Assembly: GCF_000006565.2 (NCBI RefSeq)
Contig: NC_031472.1
Coordinates: 2,474,227-2,538,226 of the forward strand
Reading direction: 5' to 3'
From: Toxoplasma gondii ME49
Lineage: Eukaryota; Apicomplexa; Conoidasida; Eucoccidiorida; Sarcocystidae
DNA length: 64,000 nt
In this document: positions 1 to 11,114 of the stretch, piece after piece
Position numbering within the stretch: position 1 is the first letter of the stretch
How the letters are laid out: every line of letters starts with the position of its first letter
Translations under genes and position numbers: made by a program
Notes under the pieces: generated by a model
What the model was told of the DNA's origin: nothing
The model's input: only the letters and a program-made list of their open reading frames with translations
The model's database searches: none

Positions 1-88
1 CTCCATATGCACATATGTTCACATACATACAGATTTATATATATATATATATATGCATATATTTACATGTATATACATATATGTATGT
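1..88. repeat. TA-rich microsatellite
   Basis: A run of TA dinucleotides and CATATG/TGTATA variants, densest at about 36-60. It probably lies in the intron upstream of the first visible DNAJC8-like exon. Tracts like this recur in introns across the window. Confidence 0.8.
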
Positions 89-354
89 TCATACTGGAAT
101 ACGTGCGTCTGTAGGTGAACAACACAGTGGAAGCTTTACGTGTACAGCCGTGACTGTCTTTTGAAACTTTGGCAATGTTTGTTTCTCGCGTTTTCTGTCG
201 GTGTGCTCTGGTTTGTCTTCGGATTCCTTCGCATGTCTCAGGATTTCTTTCTCTTTCTTGGCTTCCCGGGTTCTCGTCGTTTCTCTCGCTGTCCTCGACT
301 GCCGTCGTTCTTCTCGTTTTTTTCCTTTCCCCTCTTCTGTGGGCTTTGCTTCAG

Positions 355-1656
355 AGAGCATTGACGTGCCTCTGCTGTCCGAGGACCCTGAGGAACTGCA
401 GACAGAAATCATGGAGATGTGTGAAAAGCTGTTGGAGGAGACGCGAGAGCGCCGCGAATATGCAGAGCGCACCAGGCAGGCCAACGAGCGCTACGAGAAG
501 GAGGTAAAGGATTGTTAAATCGGTTTCTCTTGTCTCCGTCGGCTCCGTGTCTCTGTGTGCGTTCGTCAGTGGCTTTCCTTTTTCCGCTGTCTCCGTTTTT
601 CGCTTGGTGGTCGATCGAGTGTCAGCTGCTTTCAGCGAGGTTGGCTCGCCTTCTCGGGAAGCAGCAGACGAGGCGTTACGTCTCAGTGCACGACGTAGTT
701 GTCTAGGGAAGCGGGTCTTGGAAACGGTAGAGTATAGGTGCGAAATTCCTCGCATTCACATGCGCGGATAGCAGGCAGGCGCGACGACATGTCTCTAATA
801 ATAGGCATGAGCTTTGGCGTCATCGACTCTGTCGCTTTTTCTCTTCGTTCCTCCTTCCTCTTCCTCTCTCTGTTCCATCCCCCATCTCCCCCGGGTTCGT
901 CTCTCCTTTCTCTACCTGCTTTCCGTCTCCCTTCTTGCCTGCCCCGCCGTGCATTCGCGCCGTCTTCTCTTTCCGTTTTTCCTGTTCTTTTCCTTCTCAG
1001 CAACTGGAGAAGCAGGCGAATGAGGAACTCGAAAAGTGCAGAGAGAGGAAAGAGTGGCTGGACAAACGCGACGAGCGCGTGGGTGCGTGGAGAGAATATC
1101 AGGTGCGGTTTCACGAGACGCGACAAAAGCAAGCAAAGAACTTCCCTTCAGCCTCAAAAAGGTGGCCGACATCTCGGCTAGCTTCTCTCTCTGTTCTTCC
1201 GCGACGCTGGTCCTATGCCGCACCGCCGCGCGCGCCGTTCGTTTTCTTCCGACTTTTGACCCCGACTGCATGCGCGAACTGAAGTCGGAAACGCTTTCCA
1301 TGCGTCGATTCTCCCGACTCAAGGTCGAGGGTGCTCGCATCGACTTGACTTGTGTTGCCACGATTGTTTGGTTTCGCCTTTCGTTTCCTGCACGCTTCCG
1401 GTGCCCGCGCGGAAGCTCGAACCTCGCCTTGCCGATTTCGTCTCGTTCATCATTCGCGTTGCGTTCTATGCGCGCTTTTCTCTCTGCTTCACCTGTCCTC
1501 GCCTGTTTCCAGAGTGCCATCCAAGCGAAGGACGTGACGCTTCAAGCTTTCACGGGAGTGAAGCACCGAAGAGAAGAGCGAAAGGAAGACGACCTCGTCC
1601 GCAAGAAGAAGCAAATGCAGGGAATCGACACTTCCTACAAAGACAGCTGGCGGTGA
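355..1656 (+). CDS. DNAJC8: DNAJC8-like spliceosome-associated J-protein (3' part)
   Basis: Three 3' exons: 355-503, 1001-1102 and 1513-1656, with GT-AG introns and consistent phases (entry phase 1, then 0, 0), ending in TGA. The ~131 visible residues form a charged coiled coil (LLSEDPEELQTEIMEMCEKL), then KCRERKEWLDKRDERVGAWREY, a basic stretch and a terminal SYKDSWR. The segment 'RDERVGAWREYQ' corresponds to the 'DGRVDSWRNFQ' region near the C-terminus of DNAJC8, and the preceding helix fits that family's PELFKQAVYKQTMK helix. DNAJC8 proteins carry an N-terminal J domain and associate with spliceosomal and SR proteins in the nucleus. The J domain should lie upstream of base 1 and cannot be checked here. 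The assignment rests on the C-terminal pattern only; another charged coiled-coil protein is possible. Confidence 0.6.
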
Positions 1657-3702
1657 ACATCCTGGGGAGAGGAAAGACCGTGGGCGGCAAAGGCCATTCT
1701 CTGGATGACGCGTCAACTTTTCTTGGGGGTGTGGCCTGCTTCTCATGTTTTCTGGACTTCCACAGGAGATCATGTCTTCGGTTGAGAACTGCGCGAGGGA
1801 GTTCGCAGAGCGCTATCTCAAAACTGGTCCTAAACTGAAGCGAGAACAGAGAGACTGTCTGCGTCTCTGAGCTTTGCGTTAGACTCTCATAGTTTCACTG
1901 ACGTGGAGCACAGCAGTGCAAGTTGTGTGAGAGAGTCTTAAAGCGCCCTGCTTTTTGCCGTGCGGCGAGCTGAAGCACGGACTCGCCTTGAGAACGCTGC
2001 AAGGCTTCTTGTAAATGACAGATCAAAGTGTGCTTATGTGAAGTCGTCTCCTGCACTCTCATGAACATGCATCTACAGATCTCCATGCATGCACGTCACC
2101 TCCGTATGTTAAATCCAAAATGTCTGGATTTCGGTGGTGTCACTTGTCCACTTGTGCCTGCCTGCTCGGCTTGGCTGGTGGGCAGTACAAACCCGGGAGA
2201 TTTTTCGCTTTCAAAGTGAGGAACGGAAGAGGCGCTCAGACTCCTTTGTGGGCCATCTTCCTCTTTGTCTCTTTCTCCTTCTCCGCTCCTCTTTCGCTTC
2301 TTTTCTTCCCTTTCTTTTCTCTTCTCTCCGCTGTCTTGTCTTTCTTCTCGCTCTTCTCTTCGCTTGGCTGTCCTCTGTGTCTTCTTCCCTTGTTTTCCTT
2401 CGATATGTGCATTATTCTTCGCGATTTTCCCTTTCCTCTCTCCTCTTTCCTGGAATCAAACGTCATCTGCCTTTTTTCCTGGAGCCTGAGGCACATGCTG
2501 CTCCTTCCCGGCTGTCCTCCAAAATGTCCAGATGTCCGGTGAACCGCAATAACGGCATGCACACCTATCCACAATATCTACAATATATATATGTACATAC
2601 GTCTATGTATGTTTATATATGTATATATATATGTATATGTGTATATATAAATCGAGAGTTTGAGTTGCTTCGCACCTACTCTCTAGACGTTTGTGGCGAA
2701 TGATGACGCCCAGAGACCTCAAGAGACGCGCAACATGGGACGCTGAACGTCTGTCGCATCCGACTGGATGTTCAGCCTGTGATAAACGAGATCTAACGCG
2801 ACGGAACTGTCGCCGTTCGGTCATTCAACACCCTCATCAATCAGTCCTCGGGGCTTCCATGCATGTCGTCCGACGACCGGTGTTTTCAGCGTGTGTGGCG
2901 TTGAAAGGAATTCGCCCTGAAAGACGGCGCGCCCTACGCCTTGCGTCACCAACATGTCACTGAAAGAACATTGGAAGCGAGGAAATGAGTATCTCTGTCA
3001 TAGAATGAGTATCTCTGTCTCGTTTTTCTGTTTCGTTGTTTCCGTGTTTGCCTCCTGCTCCGCACGACTTTGCAACAGGCAAAGAAAGCAGCGCCGCAGC
3101 TTCATCGAACTCGAAAAAGGGGGCGTTTCCCTCGAAATCCACGCGTTCTGCACGGTGCTTTTGCGCCTTCTTCCAGGAAAAGAATTTCCTCTCAAACGGG
3201 TTTACCTTCCGTGGTGCATGTGCGTCCCGTGACACCGCATGCATGCAGGTTTTTTTCATCGAAAGTAAAGTAACACTGGCGCCTCAGGAAACGTGTGTAT
3301 GCATCTGGGGGACCTATTCTTTTTAGTGACCAATAGCCTATTGCCGGCAAAAATGTCACCCGAGGAGGAAACTGCTGATCTCAGCTGACTGAAATATCCA
3401 TTCAACAATGAACATCTGAGAGTCAAGGCCTCCTCGCAGCTCGTGTAGATGTTGTCGCTGCAGCGTTTCCTCGCTACACTCGCTGATTCCCAGGTCTTTC
3501 CTCCCTCGCATGTTCTTCTCGTGATTTTCAAAGGTCCAAACACGTTGTTTCACCGTTGAAAGGCATCGTCGTCAATGACTGCCTTCTTTTTTCCCTCGTC
3601 CGCCGCGTCCGTGCGAGCTCCGCGAGCTTCTTTACTTCTTTCTTGTGGACAAAGTCACATCAAAGAACCTTCTGAGTCAGACCTCACGCAGTCAAGTCGT
3701 CA
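1657..3702. other. No gene firmly supported; short open frame after a splice acceptor
   Basis: About 2 kb downstream of the DNAJC8-like stop. A good acceptor (ttccacag) ends at 1765 and is followed by a 34-codon open frame (1766-1870) with an ATG at 1772 reading MSSVENCAREFAERYLKTG; it cannot be joined in phase to the upstream exon. A second possible exon (about 3080-3249) follows a tttgcaacag acceptor and ends at CATGCAG before GT. Neither is linked to anything convincing. The stretch 2581-2650 is TA microsatellite, and TGCATGCA occurs at 2086-2093 and 3240-3247. Confidence 0.3.
2581..2650. repeat. TA/TG microsatellite
   Basis: An interrupted (TA)n/(TG)n tract with ATATATATGTA units in the region downstream of the DNAJC8-like gene. 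Confidence 0.75.
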
Positions 3703-4226
3703 ATGTTCCCTCACGTGAATGCACGGAAACCGAGAGTTCACAAATGTGTGTGCAAGCACGCCAAAGCTGGGCATGCCGTGGACTCACCCAGTGCGAATGT
3801 TCGGCTTGTCCGAAGGCAACAGGACGAACGAGAGCGCGCATGTACTCGACTCTGTTCCGTGAGTGTTGTCTCTCTGTCCCGTTTACTTCAAGAAACACAA
3901 AGAAGGAGTCAGTTCGGGAACTGCAACAATTCGTTTCACTTGAGAGGCGCAAGGACCCCTCTCGAGGCCGCAGCGTACTGAATGAGCTCGCAAACGATGG
4001 AGCAACCGCGTCCGCGTGAAGGTCGCGGAGATCCCAGCACTCTTTTCGATGTTTCTATCCTTTCATCAGTCGCTGCAGGTTTACCTGTTTCGCTCTTTTC
4101 ATCTGTTTTAGCGGCCCTGAAATCGCTTCTTCCGCACTGACTTCTTTTGGCCGCGAAGCATCGAAAAGAAGCAATCCGAAGGACCCAAGCAGCGACGCAG
4201 AATTTGACCGGAAGAAACAGAAGTGA
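3703..4226 (+). CDS. Weak two-exon candidate, unknown product
   Basis: Exon 4112-4226 follows a pyrimidine-rich acceptor (tctgttttag). Its frame, GPEIASSALTSFG...AEFDRKKQK then TGA, has a coding-like amino acid mix. It needs a two-base carry-over, which a donor at 3975 (GC|gtactg) provides at the end of a frame starting with ATG at 3703 (MFPHVNARKPRVHK). Together they would make about 128 residues. I recognise no family. The second exon is more believable than the first, and it may be the last exon of a longer gene. It ends only ~190 bp before the methyltransferase start. Confidence 0.25.
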
Positions 4227-4418
4227 AGCAGGAGAAGCAGACGAGGCCTACGAGGAAGACGAGGAGGAAGACGAGGAGGGAGAAGGAAGGGGGAAAGGAG
4301 GAAACGAAGAAGAGAAGCTCGACGAAAGGCGGATGAACGAGAAAAGTCGAGACAGAAAAGGAAGACGACCCCAGAAACAGGGAGAACGAAAGAAGGAAGC
4401 AAGAGTGTGGCGACGAGT

Positions 4419-7400
4419 ATGGAGAACCATCGCAACGCGAGAAGTGGAGAGGAGGCAAGGAGACAGACGATGGGGAAGGAAGGCCGAATTCGCGAGGCGT
4501 ACCCCTCATTGTTTGTTCTGTTTCAACGCATGCGCGACTCTCTGTACCTTCCGAAATACCAAGAAGTGATCGCCGCGATCCAAGCGGACCTCGACGAGGC
4601 CGAGAAGCGTGGAGCGGCTCCTTCAGGTAGTTCTGTCGCGGTCGACAGAGAGACGGAGAAGAACGAACGTCCGAGACGTCTTGTGGAGTTCAATGGAGAC
4701 GAAGAAGGCGTCGGAGAAGGCAAAGCGCGAGCGAAAGCAGAAGCCTGCGGGTGCCCGGAAGGTGAACGCGAAGGAGACGACATTAGAGAGCAGAGAACCC
4801 GCATTTTCGAAAACAAAGAGACCGCAAAAGACACAGAAGTTGCTGCGGGGACTCCGGACGAGGCCTGGTGGTGGCTCTGCTCAAACCCCCCGTCCTTCCC
4901 GTTCTACGAGGTGTACACGTACGTCAGTCTGTTTGCTCTGGGGCTGTCTGCGACGCGCTTTTTGACTCTTGAGTTCAGATCTTTAATGTTTTTCTTCACC
5001 CGCATAAGACACATTTGACAGAGTAGAAGCGTTCCGCCATGCTCGTCCGAACGCGGGCACTCACGAATCAGAGCCGCCCCGAGCTCGAACGAAATGCGGA
5101 TACGCTGTCCAGCTCATACGACTGCCGCACTCAGAACAGGCACTATAAGTAAACGATTGCGGAGGCGAGCGAAAAAAAACAACTGAAGAAAACTCGACTT
5201 CTCGCGAACCTTCCCCCCAGGTCTGTGTGTGATAACTGTGTCGCCTGTTAAGGCTCCTTCGCTCGGATTCATGCATTTCTAGTAACCGTTGTTACGAGAA
5301 CTCAGCGCAGCAGACCGGTGTGCTGGTCACGGAAGGCACAGTTGAACTTGAAAAAAAGCAAGTCTAAGGACAGAACGGGCGACACAGAAAGTAAAGAGCA
5401 ACCCCGGAAAAGACCGGTGTCTCTTGGCGGTAGCGGAGACATTGAAAAGACCCAGTTTCGTCGGTTCAGGTGTCGGTAGGATGCTGCGAATTGACTGGCG
5501 AGAGATCCACAGCTTCGAGGGCACCGCTTCCGAAATATAATAGTAGAGACCCGTCGCGTGTGCTCTGTCTGTCTGTCCTCGGCGTCTGCATGCAGTCAAG
5601 AACTCATTGACCTTCTCGCTGCGTATCTGCATCGACGCATTTGCGAGAGATTCAGGGCGGCAGAACTTCGCGGAAACGGCTGTGAAAGTGAAGGGGTGCA
5701 TTTCCCTCTTGCACAAAGAAAGAAACAGGAATCTCAGGAAAAAACAAGTCCTCCAGAAACGCATGAGAGACGCAGACAAGCTGCATTGTCTCCTCTTCGA
5801 GTGCTGGAAATCGGAGCCGGCACCGGATTGCTTGCTCGCCATCTCACTACCGCGCTGGATTCTCTTCTTCTTCGGCATCCTCCTCACGAATCCCCTTGCT
5901 GTCCTTGTTGCTCTGCTTCTGTTCCTTCCTCGTCTGTTTCTTCTGGTTTTTCTCCTTCTTCGTCTTCTTTTTCTTGTGCAGTCGAGAGAGAGATGCGGAC
6001 AGCGGCGACTGGTGGCTGTAAGCACTTGAACTTGACGTCGGACCATGAACCTGGCTGTGGAGAGGGGAGGGACGCGGAGAAAGAGTATTTCCCTGGAAAA
6101 GGAAAGTGGTACTCGTACCTGGCGAGTGAGGCGCGCAGAGACCTCAGGTGTCTGTACAGGCGAGTGGTTTTCGGAGATTTCCGCGAGTTGCTTGCCTCCT
6201 ACATGCCGCACATTTGCATTTGTTCGTGGATGCCGTTCAACATCGACTGGACAGGGATATTTCGAAACTTCTCGCGCGTTCAAGAGGTGATGTGGGTCGA
6301 GGAAAAACGGAGCATGTGTCTCCGTCCACCAGGCGAGGCAACAGAGAGAGGCACAGAGCGACAGGAATCTTGTCGCCAGCCTAACAGCGGGACTCAAACA
6401 AATTCTGAACGCGCTGCTGTCGCCTCCGAACAGGCCTTTTCGTCTTTGCCGAGTTGTAGAGAGAACGACGAGGAAGCAGTCGACACGTGCGGCGGACGGG
6501 AAGAGAAGAAGCAGACGGGAGTGGAGGACTATGTTCTGATTGGTCATGCCGAATTCGGCCTTGTTGGCAAGCCGTAAGAGCCGGAAAAGCCGTTGTGGAC
6601 TCTAGCGTCGTCGATTCTGACCCGTGGGGCTTGCTTTGCACGCGCCCACACTTATTTCTTGAAATTCGTGTCCCTTCGCCCCAATGGACAATCAGCTTCA
6701 ACAGACACGGTAGAGCCCGAGATCGTTTCGAAAGAGATTTAGAGCCGCCTGACGGATCGATAGCAGCTTACGGTTACGTTTCAGGTGCACTCCGGTTGTT
6801 CCCGCACCTTCTCCGCATGTCCGAGACAGGTCGTTAGGCCGCGCTTGCAACTTTTCAACGCGCTCGAGTGTTTTTGTTTCTGCTCCGCGAATCGGACTCT
6901 CTTGTAGCTCCTCTCGTCAGACCGATGTTTGTAACTCGCTGGGTATTCTTGACCCTGCATAGCGCCTTTTGTCTCGGTTCTTTCCACAGAAAAGATTTCA
7001 GTGATACGAAAAACAGGCGATACAGGCTGGCATATGGCAGTGGGCATTTGTTTTCAGGCATGTTCTGACTGCGCTGAACGTGTGTGTCTGTGTGTGGCTG
7101 CGTTCGGGAGGGTAGGCGCGAGCTAGCGTGAATGCCACCATACACGCACTTTGTTGAGCGCTAGACCTACACCGACACATCGCGTTACAGATTCTGCGCT
7201 TGTACAGCGGCCTCGTCGAGTTATTTGTGGGTCTCTCGCTCGCGGCCGGTCTGCTTTCTGCACAGGATGGAGACGTGGGGTTTACGATTGCCGGCGCATG
7301 TCCATTTGCCACAAGGAGTAGAGTTCCGTCGACAGGACATAACATGTTCAGGTGAGTCGTCTGACGCTGAAGGAAAGTCGGAACTGCCCCTCCAAGAGCG

Positions 7401-7935
7401 CAAACGGCAACGGGACAGGGACTCGGGCATTCAACGGGATCGCGATTTCGAGGGGGGTGGTAGGTTGCAGAGGGTTGCTGTGTCTTCTGGGGTGGAAACT
7501 GGTGGCATCAGTCCTGCAGGAAGAAGGCGTTTGTGGATGAACGTAGGAGACGAAAAAACACACGGAACACCCTTTTGCGACAGATGTAGCGACATCGGAC
7601 AGGATTGTCCATTAGCGGTGCGGGCTACGGAGACTGAAGAGGAAATCGGCAAAGGTGTGGAGTCAACAGGCGCAGACGAGTCTGCTTTGCACAGTGAGAT
7701 GCATCAAGCGAACGGTCACGGCGAGGCTGGCGGAGACTGTGTGGAAGAAGGGGAAGAAACTGCCACACTGTTGCCTCTACAGGAAAGGCTGTATTGGCGA
7801 GACGGATACACGCGTGTGCATCTCGGAGGTTCAGATGAGATTTTCCAATGCAGCAGGTTCGACGCTGTAGAGAGCCTCGCAAATGGTGGTGCGAGCAGCT
7901 CCAGGGTTTCTATTTTTAGGAAACGCAGAGTGTAA
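4419..7935 (+). CDS. SAM-dependent methyltransferase, three exons
   Basis: Exons 4419-4918, 5596-6573 and 7266-7935 join with matching phases (2, 2) and give 715 codons plus stop. The first join reads FPFYEVYTQELIDLLAAYL. The second reads EFGLVGKPMETWG, which restores a block interrupted by the stop that appears if the intron is read through. Residues about 236-244, VLEIGAGTG, are methyltransferase motif I, the SAM-binding glycine loop. Around 376-385, SWMPFNIDWT, followed by RVQEVMWVEE, fits the later core strands. The C-terminal block LYWRDGYTR...SDEIFQCSRFD is probably conserved too. Between these blocks lie low-complexity inserts (Ser/Pro/Cys-rich ~265-295; acidic/polar in exons 1 and 3), typical of coccidian proteins. 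The substrate cannot be told from sequence. The start was chosen as the first ATG in the frame; a further 5' exon is possible because the acidic stretch 4227-4418 is open in another frame. Confidence 0.7.
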
Positions 7936-8375
7936 TCCGTTTTTTTAGTGACACCACTCCTCTGGTCAACATGTGCGTTGCATGCAAAGTAAGGCGACGC
8001 TTGCTTTTAGGGAGTCTGACGCAAAGTTGAGACGCGGTCACGGAAGACGTCGTGGCGAAGCTTCGAACCTGAGCGCTTTTCTAAAAACAAGAATGGTGGT
8101 TTTCCTTCAGGATGGAAACATGTTGGTGGCAGGCAATCGATATCGGCTCGTCACCCTCCTGAAATGTCTACTTTCGTACGATGATACTGATTATGCTAGC
8201 ATTTGAGCAACAGTTTTCTCTCGCATCCTAGGTACACTTCCCTGCCGCAGGTTCGGTCGAATGCCCCAATATACTATAATCTGGTGGTATGGGACTTTTT
8301 GAGGTTAGACTAGCGTGGTAGCTCACTGGGTTGTGCCGAGCAGCATTATATTGCGATCTAGCTACGTCTCCGCAG
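7936..8375. other. Spacer with one possible short exon
   Basis: Contains a possible exon after the acceptor ttccttcag ending at 8120 (DGNMLVAGNRYRLVTLLKC..., stop at 8204-8206). It does not join in phase to the next open block, so I assign nothing. Confidence 0.3.
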
Positions 8376-10173
8376 AACAGTAGGCGGGTGGAAGAGGAGA
8401 GGCTGCTCGTTTTCTCTCATGTTGAGGTAGCGGTGCAGAAGCCATATACTGACCAGGGGAAGCCAGAAGTTGTTTTGTTTCCGTTCCCCGTTATGCGCCC
8501 GCTCCTGTATCACGTGCCTGTCGCTGTCGTTGAGGTGCGACCACCTCTCAAGACGGGGTCAGATGAACGGAAATCGAGAATGAAGCAACGACCGTACTTT
8601 CTCAGTAGTGCAGCTAACGCAACCTGACGATTACATCCTTCGACAGAACAGAGTACCATATCCATCATCAGCCTGCGACCCTCAAAAGCAGAAGCGAGGT
8701 TCCGTAGTTTCAGTTAGAAAGTTCGGGTCTTTAATTTCGATGAAAGGTCCAAGGAAACTATGACTGTGCTACAGCCACCCACCCCCTCGGCTCTCGCACT
8801 AGCTGGAGGCTTCTGCATTATCTTCGTTCGCCGACTGCTGCCCTCACACCGGCATAATGCTCGATCGTCTGTTTCAGCCAACAGTTATCAGTTACGTAAC
8901 ACTCAGCCCATCCAGTCACCGTTTTGGCTATCCCGCACGGAACACGTTTCGTCTGTGTCCCAAGACTTCGGCAGAAATTCCGATGGTGCGGGTAGGAACG
9001 ATGGCGCGGCGGCAAATGCTCTTGTGCAGAGGCGTCTTTCCAATGGAGACCACCGCCAGCAACCGAGCGAAAAACTGTCTGTAGAACTAAGATGCTATGG
9101 TCAGTCCGGTGTGCAGGTTTTTTCACCGGCTAGCTGCATGCTGACAGAGGGTTTCTGGGCCGCGAGCAGACCGGGTGTGCCGTTGCGGTCCACCACCCGA
9201 CAGACCGCTGTGGTGGTCAGGGCAACACCATGCGGAATCTCGTGGGGTGACCACCGTCCAAAGATGTCCGAAACCCGGGTGGTAGGTAGGCGTGGGGCTG
9301 GCATGACGATTCCTGCAACATGGTTGGCGGGTACTCACTCTGCCCGGCGTACGCACGCAGCAGCGAATCAGCTAGTCGATGATGGGATGGTTCTTGTAGT
9401 GAAAGAGCGGAACCCATGCGCTACAGCGGGTCGTGCGAATCAGCGGCAAAGTGTTCTCCGCGTTGGTCATGCGGCTGGGAATGCGGCCAATACTTGGGCC
9501 AACGAATCGTACGTTGTTCGATGGAGGGGCGGCGGTTTGGGTGACTACGCGAGAGGCAAGTTTCAGTGGACCACGGCGGACGACCGTTACCGGGGTTGGC
9601 CGGACCGGAAAGGATCGAACGTTCTTCCAAGTTTCGTTGGGGAGACTTGTTTTTTTGCGCTTGGGGTAAGCGTTGTTTCCTCTGGTCTGCAAATCTGGTG
9701 AATTCGCTCTCTGTGGTAGTCGTCAATTTACGGTGAGGAGCGGTGGGGACTGAAGCCGGAAATCCCTTGGGAAGCTGCGGCAGGAACCGTTTTAGCATGG
9801 CCGGCTGCATGAGGGAAGGTTGGCAAGCCGTGCCCGCGCTGCGCCAGGGTCACCTGCTTGCATAAGAAACCAATCTGTTTTTTCGTCTCTTAGTGCTGTG
9901 TCTTTGTGAAGTCCGACAGCTGTTGTTGGATGTATGTCGGACGCGTCTGCCAAAAGTTACAGAGTGAAGGTAGCCTGCCTGCCGGGCAATTCGTTTGCGG
10001 ACCAGTGGACAGTCGTTGTGATTGGCAATTCTCGGCAGCAGGCCCTTGACCTTTTGCTTGTTTTTCTTCTCTGGCCTTCATGCTCGTGTATTGTTTTGCT
10101 TGCTTTAGGAGTTCGGGTCCCACTGTCGGGGTGGTGGAGCATAAATGAGTTCCTCCAGAAGGCCGGCGCGTAG
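8376..10173 (+). CDS. Putative multi-exon protein of unknown function
   Basis: Possible exons: 8376-8534 (NSRRVEEERLLVFSHVEVAV..., phase 0 in and out), about 8754-9665 (a >300-codon open block with an ATG at 8760), 9894-9969 and 10109-10173 (VRVPLSGWWSINEFLQKAGA then TAG). The last three have plausible acceptors and matching phases. From the ATG at 8760 the model gives about 348 residues. I recognise no domain. The composition, rich in Arg, Gly, Val and Thr, differs from the Ser/Glu/Arg-rich coding regions elsewhere in the window. The open frame at 8760-9665 is partly shadowed by shorter antisense frames, so even the strand is not certain. Confidence 0.33.
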
Positions 10174-11114
10174 ATCTGGTACGGTTTCTACTCCGCAGGG
10201 GCACGAGTTTTAATGTTGTTCGGATGTCTGCGGGGTCTTTTTGGCTGTTCTTCAAAGTGCTTTGGGGAACCGCCAACGTTTTTTCGGAGATAAGGGGAGG
10301 GCGGTGATGCTACAGGCCGCACATTGTTTTTTGTCCGTGGAAGGAACTAACACCGGCTGGGGTTTGTAACCGGATTCAGGCAGGAGGCTGCTCTAATCTG
10401 TGTTGGTCACCCGTCCAGGCAGACGTGCGTGGTATTGATTTCTTTCGTTTGTTGTTACCAGGGAGGACGGTGCACAAAGTAGACGGTGAAGATCCAGAGT
10501 AGTGACGGCCCGGGGTATTATGAGTGTTGCAGCTCGGGATACCGTCTGTTGGAGAAGCGGTTGCATGTTGGTACTGTGAAACCTGCTAGCATGTGCCCGT
10601 GTGGGCCTTTGTAAGCGTATGATCCGTTCGTGGCCGATTCTCTCCCAGATAAGATTGCATCTGTGCTGCTGGCTTCTGCGTGTTCAAAGCAGCGTCGAAC
10701 AGTGATGTTCTTTTCGAACACAAACTACAGTGGGGGATGATCATCACCTGAAACACATCAGAACCACGTTGTCGCCTGTGGTGTTTTACATTTTGCCAGG
10801 GAACCTACTTTGTGGCAGCCCGGTGCCCTGATTTCTGGGACTGGTTCTGTGGAAACAGTGACAGGTTGATCGAAACCTACGGAATGATTCCGTGACAACC
10901 CATCGGAGGCGTGAGACTATTGGCAGTTGCGTTACAGTTCTCTTCAGTTAACTGTTGTACAGGTGTACTCTTTGGAGGAACGTGTCCCTTCCGTTATTGT
11001 GATTGGGTATCCTCGTGGTGGTTCGTTTTTTTATCAAGGCGGCTGGTTGGGAGGGAAGGTGACAGTCCGCTATCCAAGTACTTTCGTGTGCGTATCACCA
11101 GCTTTACCCGCAAG
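10174..11114. other. Intergenic or intronic stretch, nothing assigned
   Basis: No convincing exon. A good acceptor (gttgttaccag) ends at 10461, but the sequence behind it soon meets stops. It may be promoter or 5' UTR for the gene starting near 11115. Confidence 0.4.
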
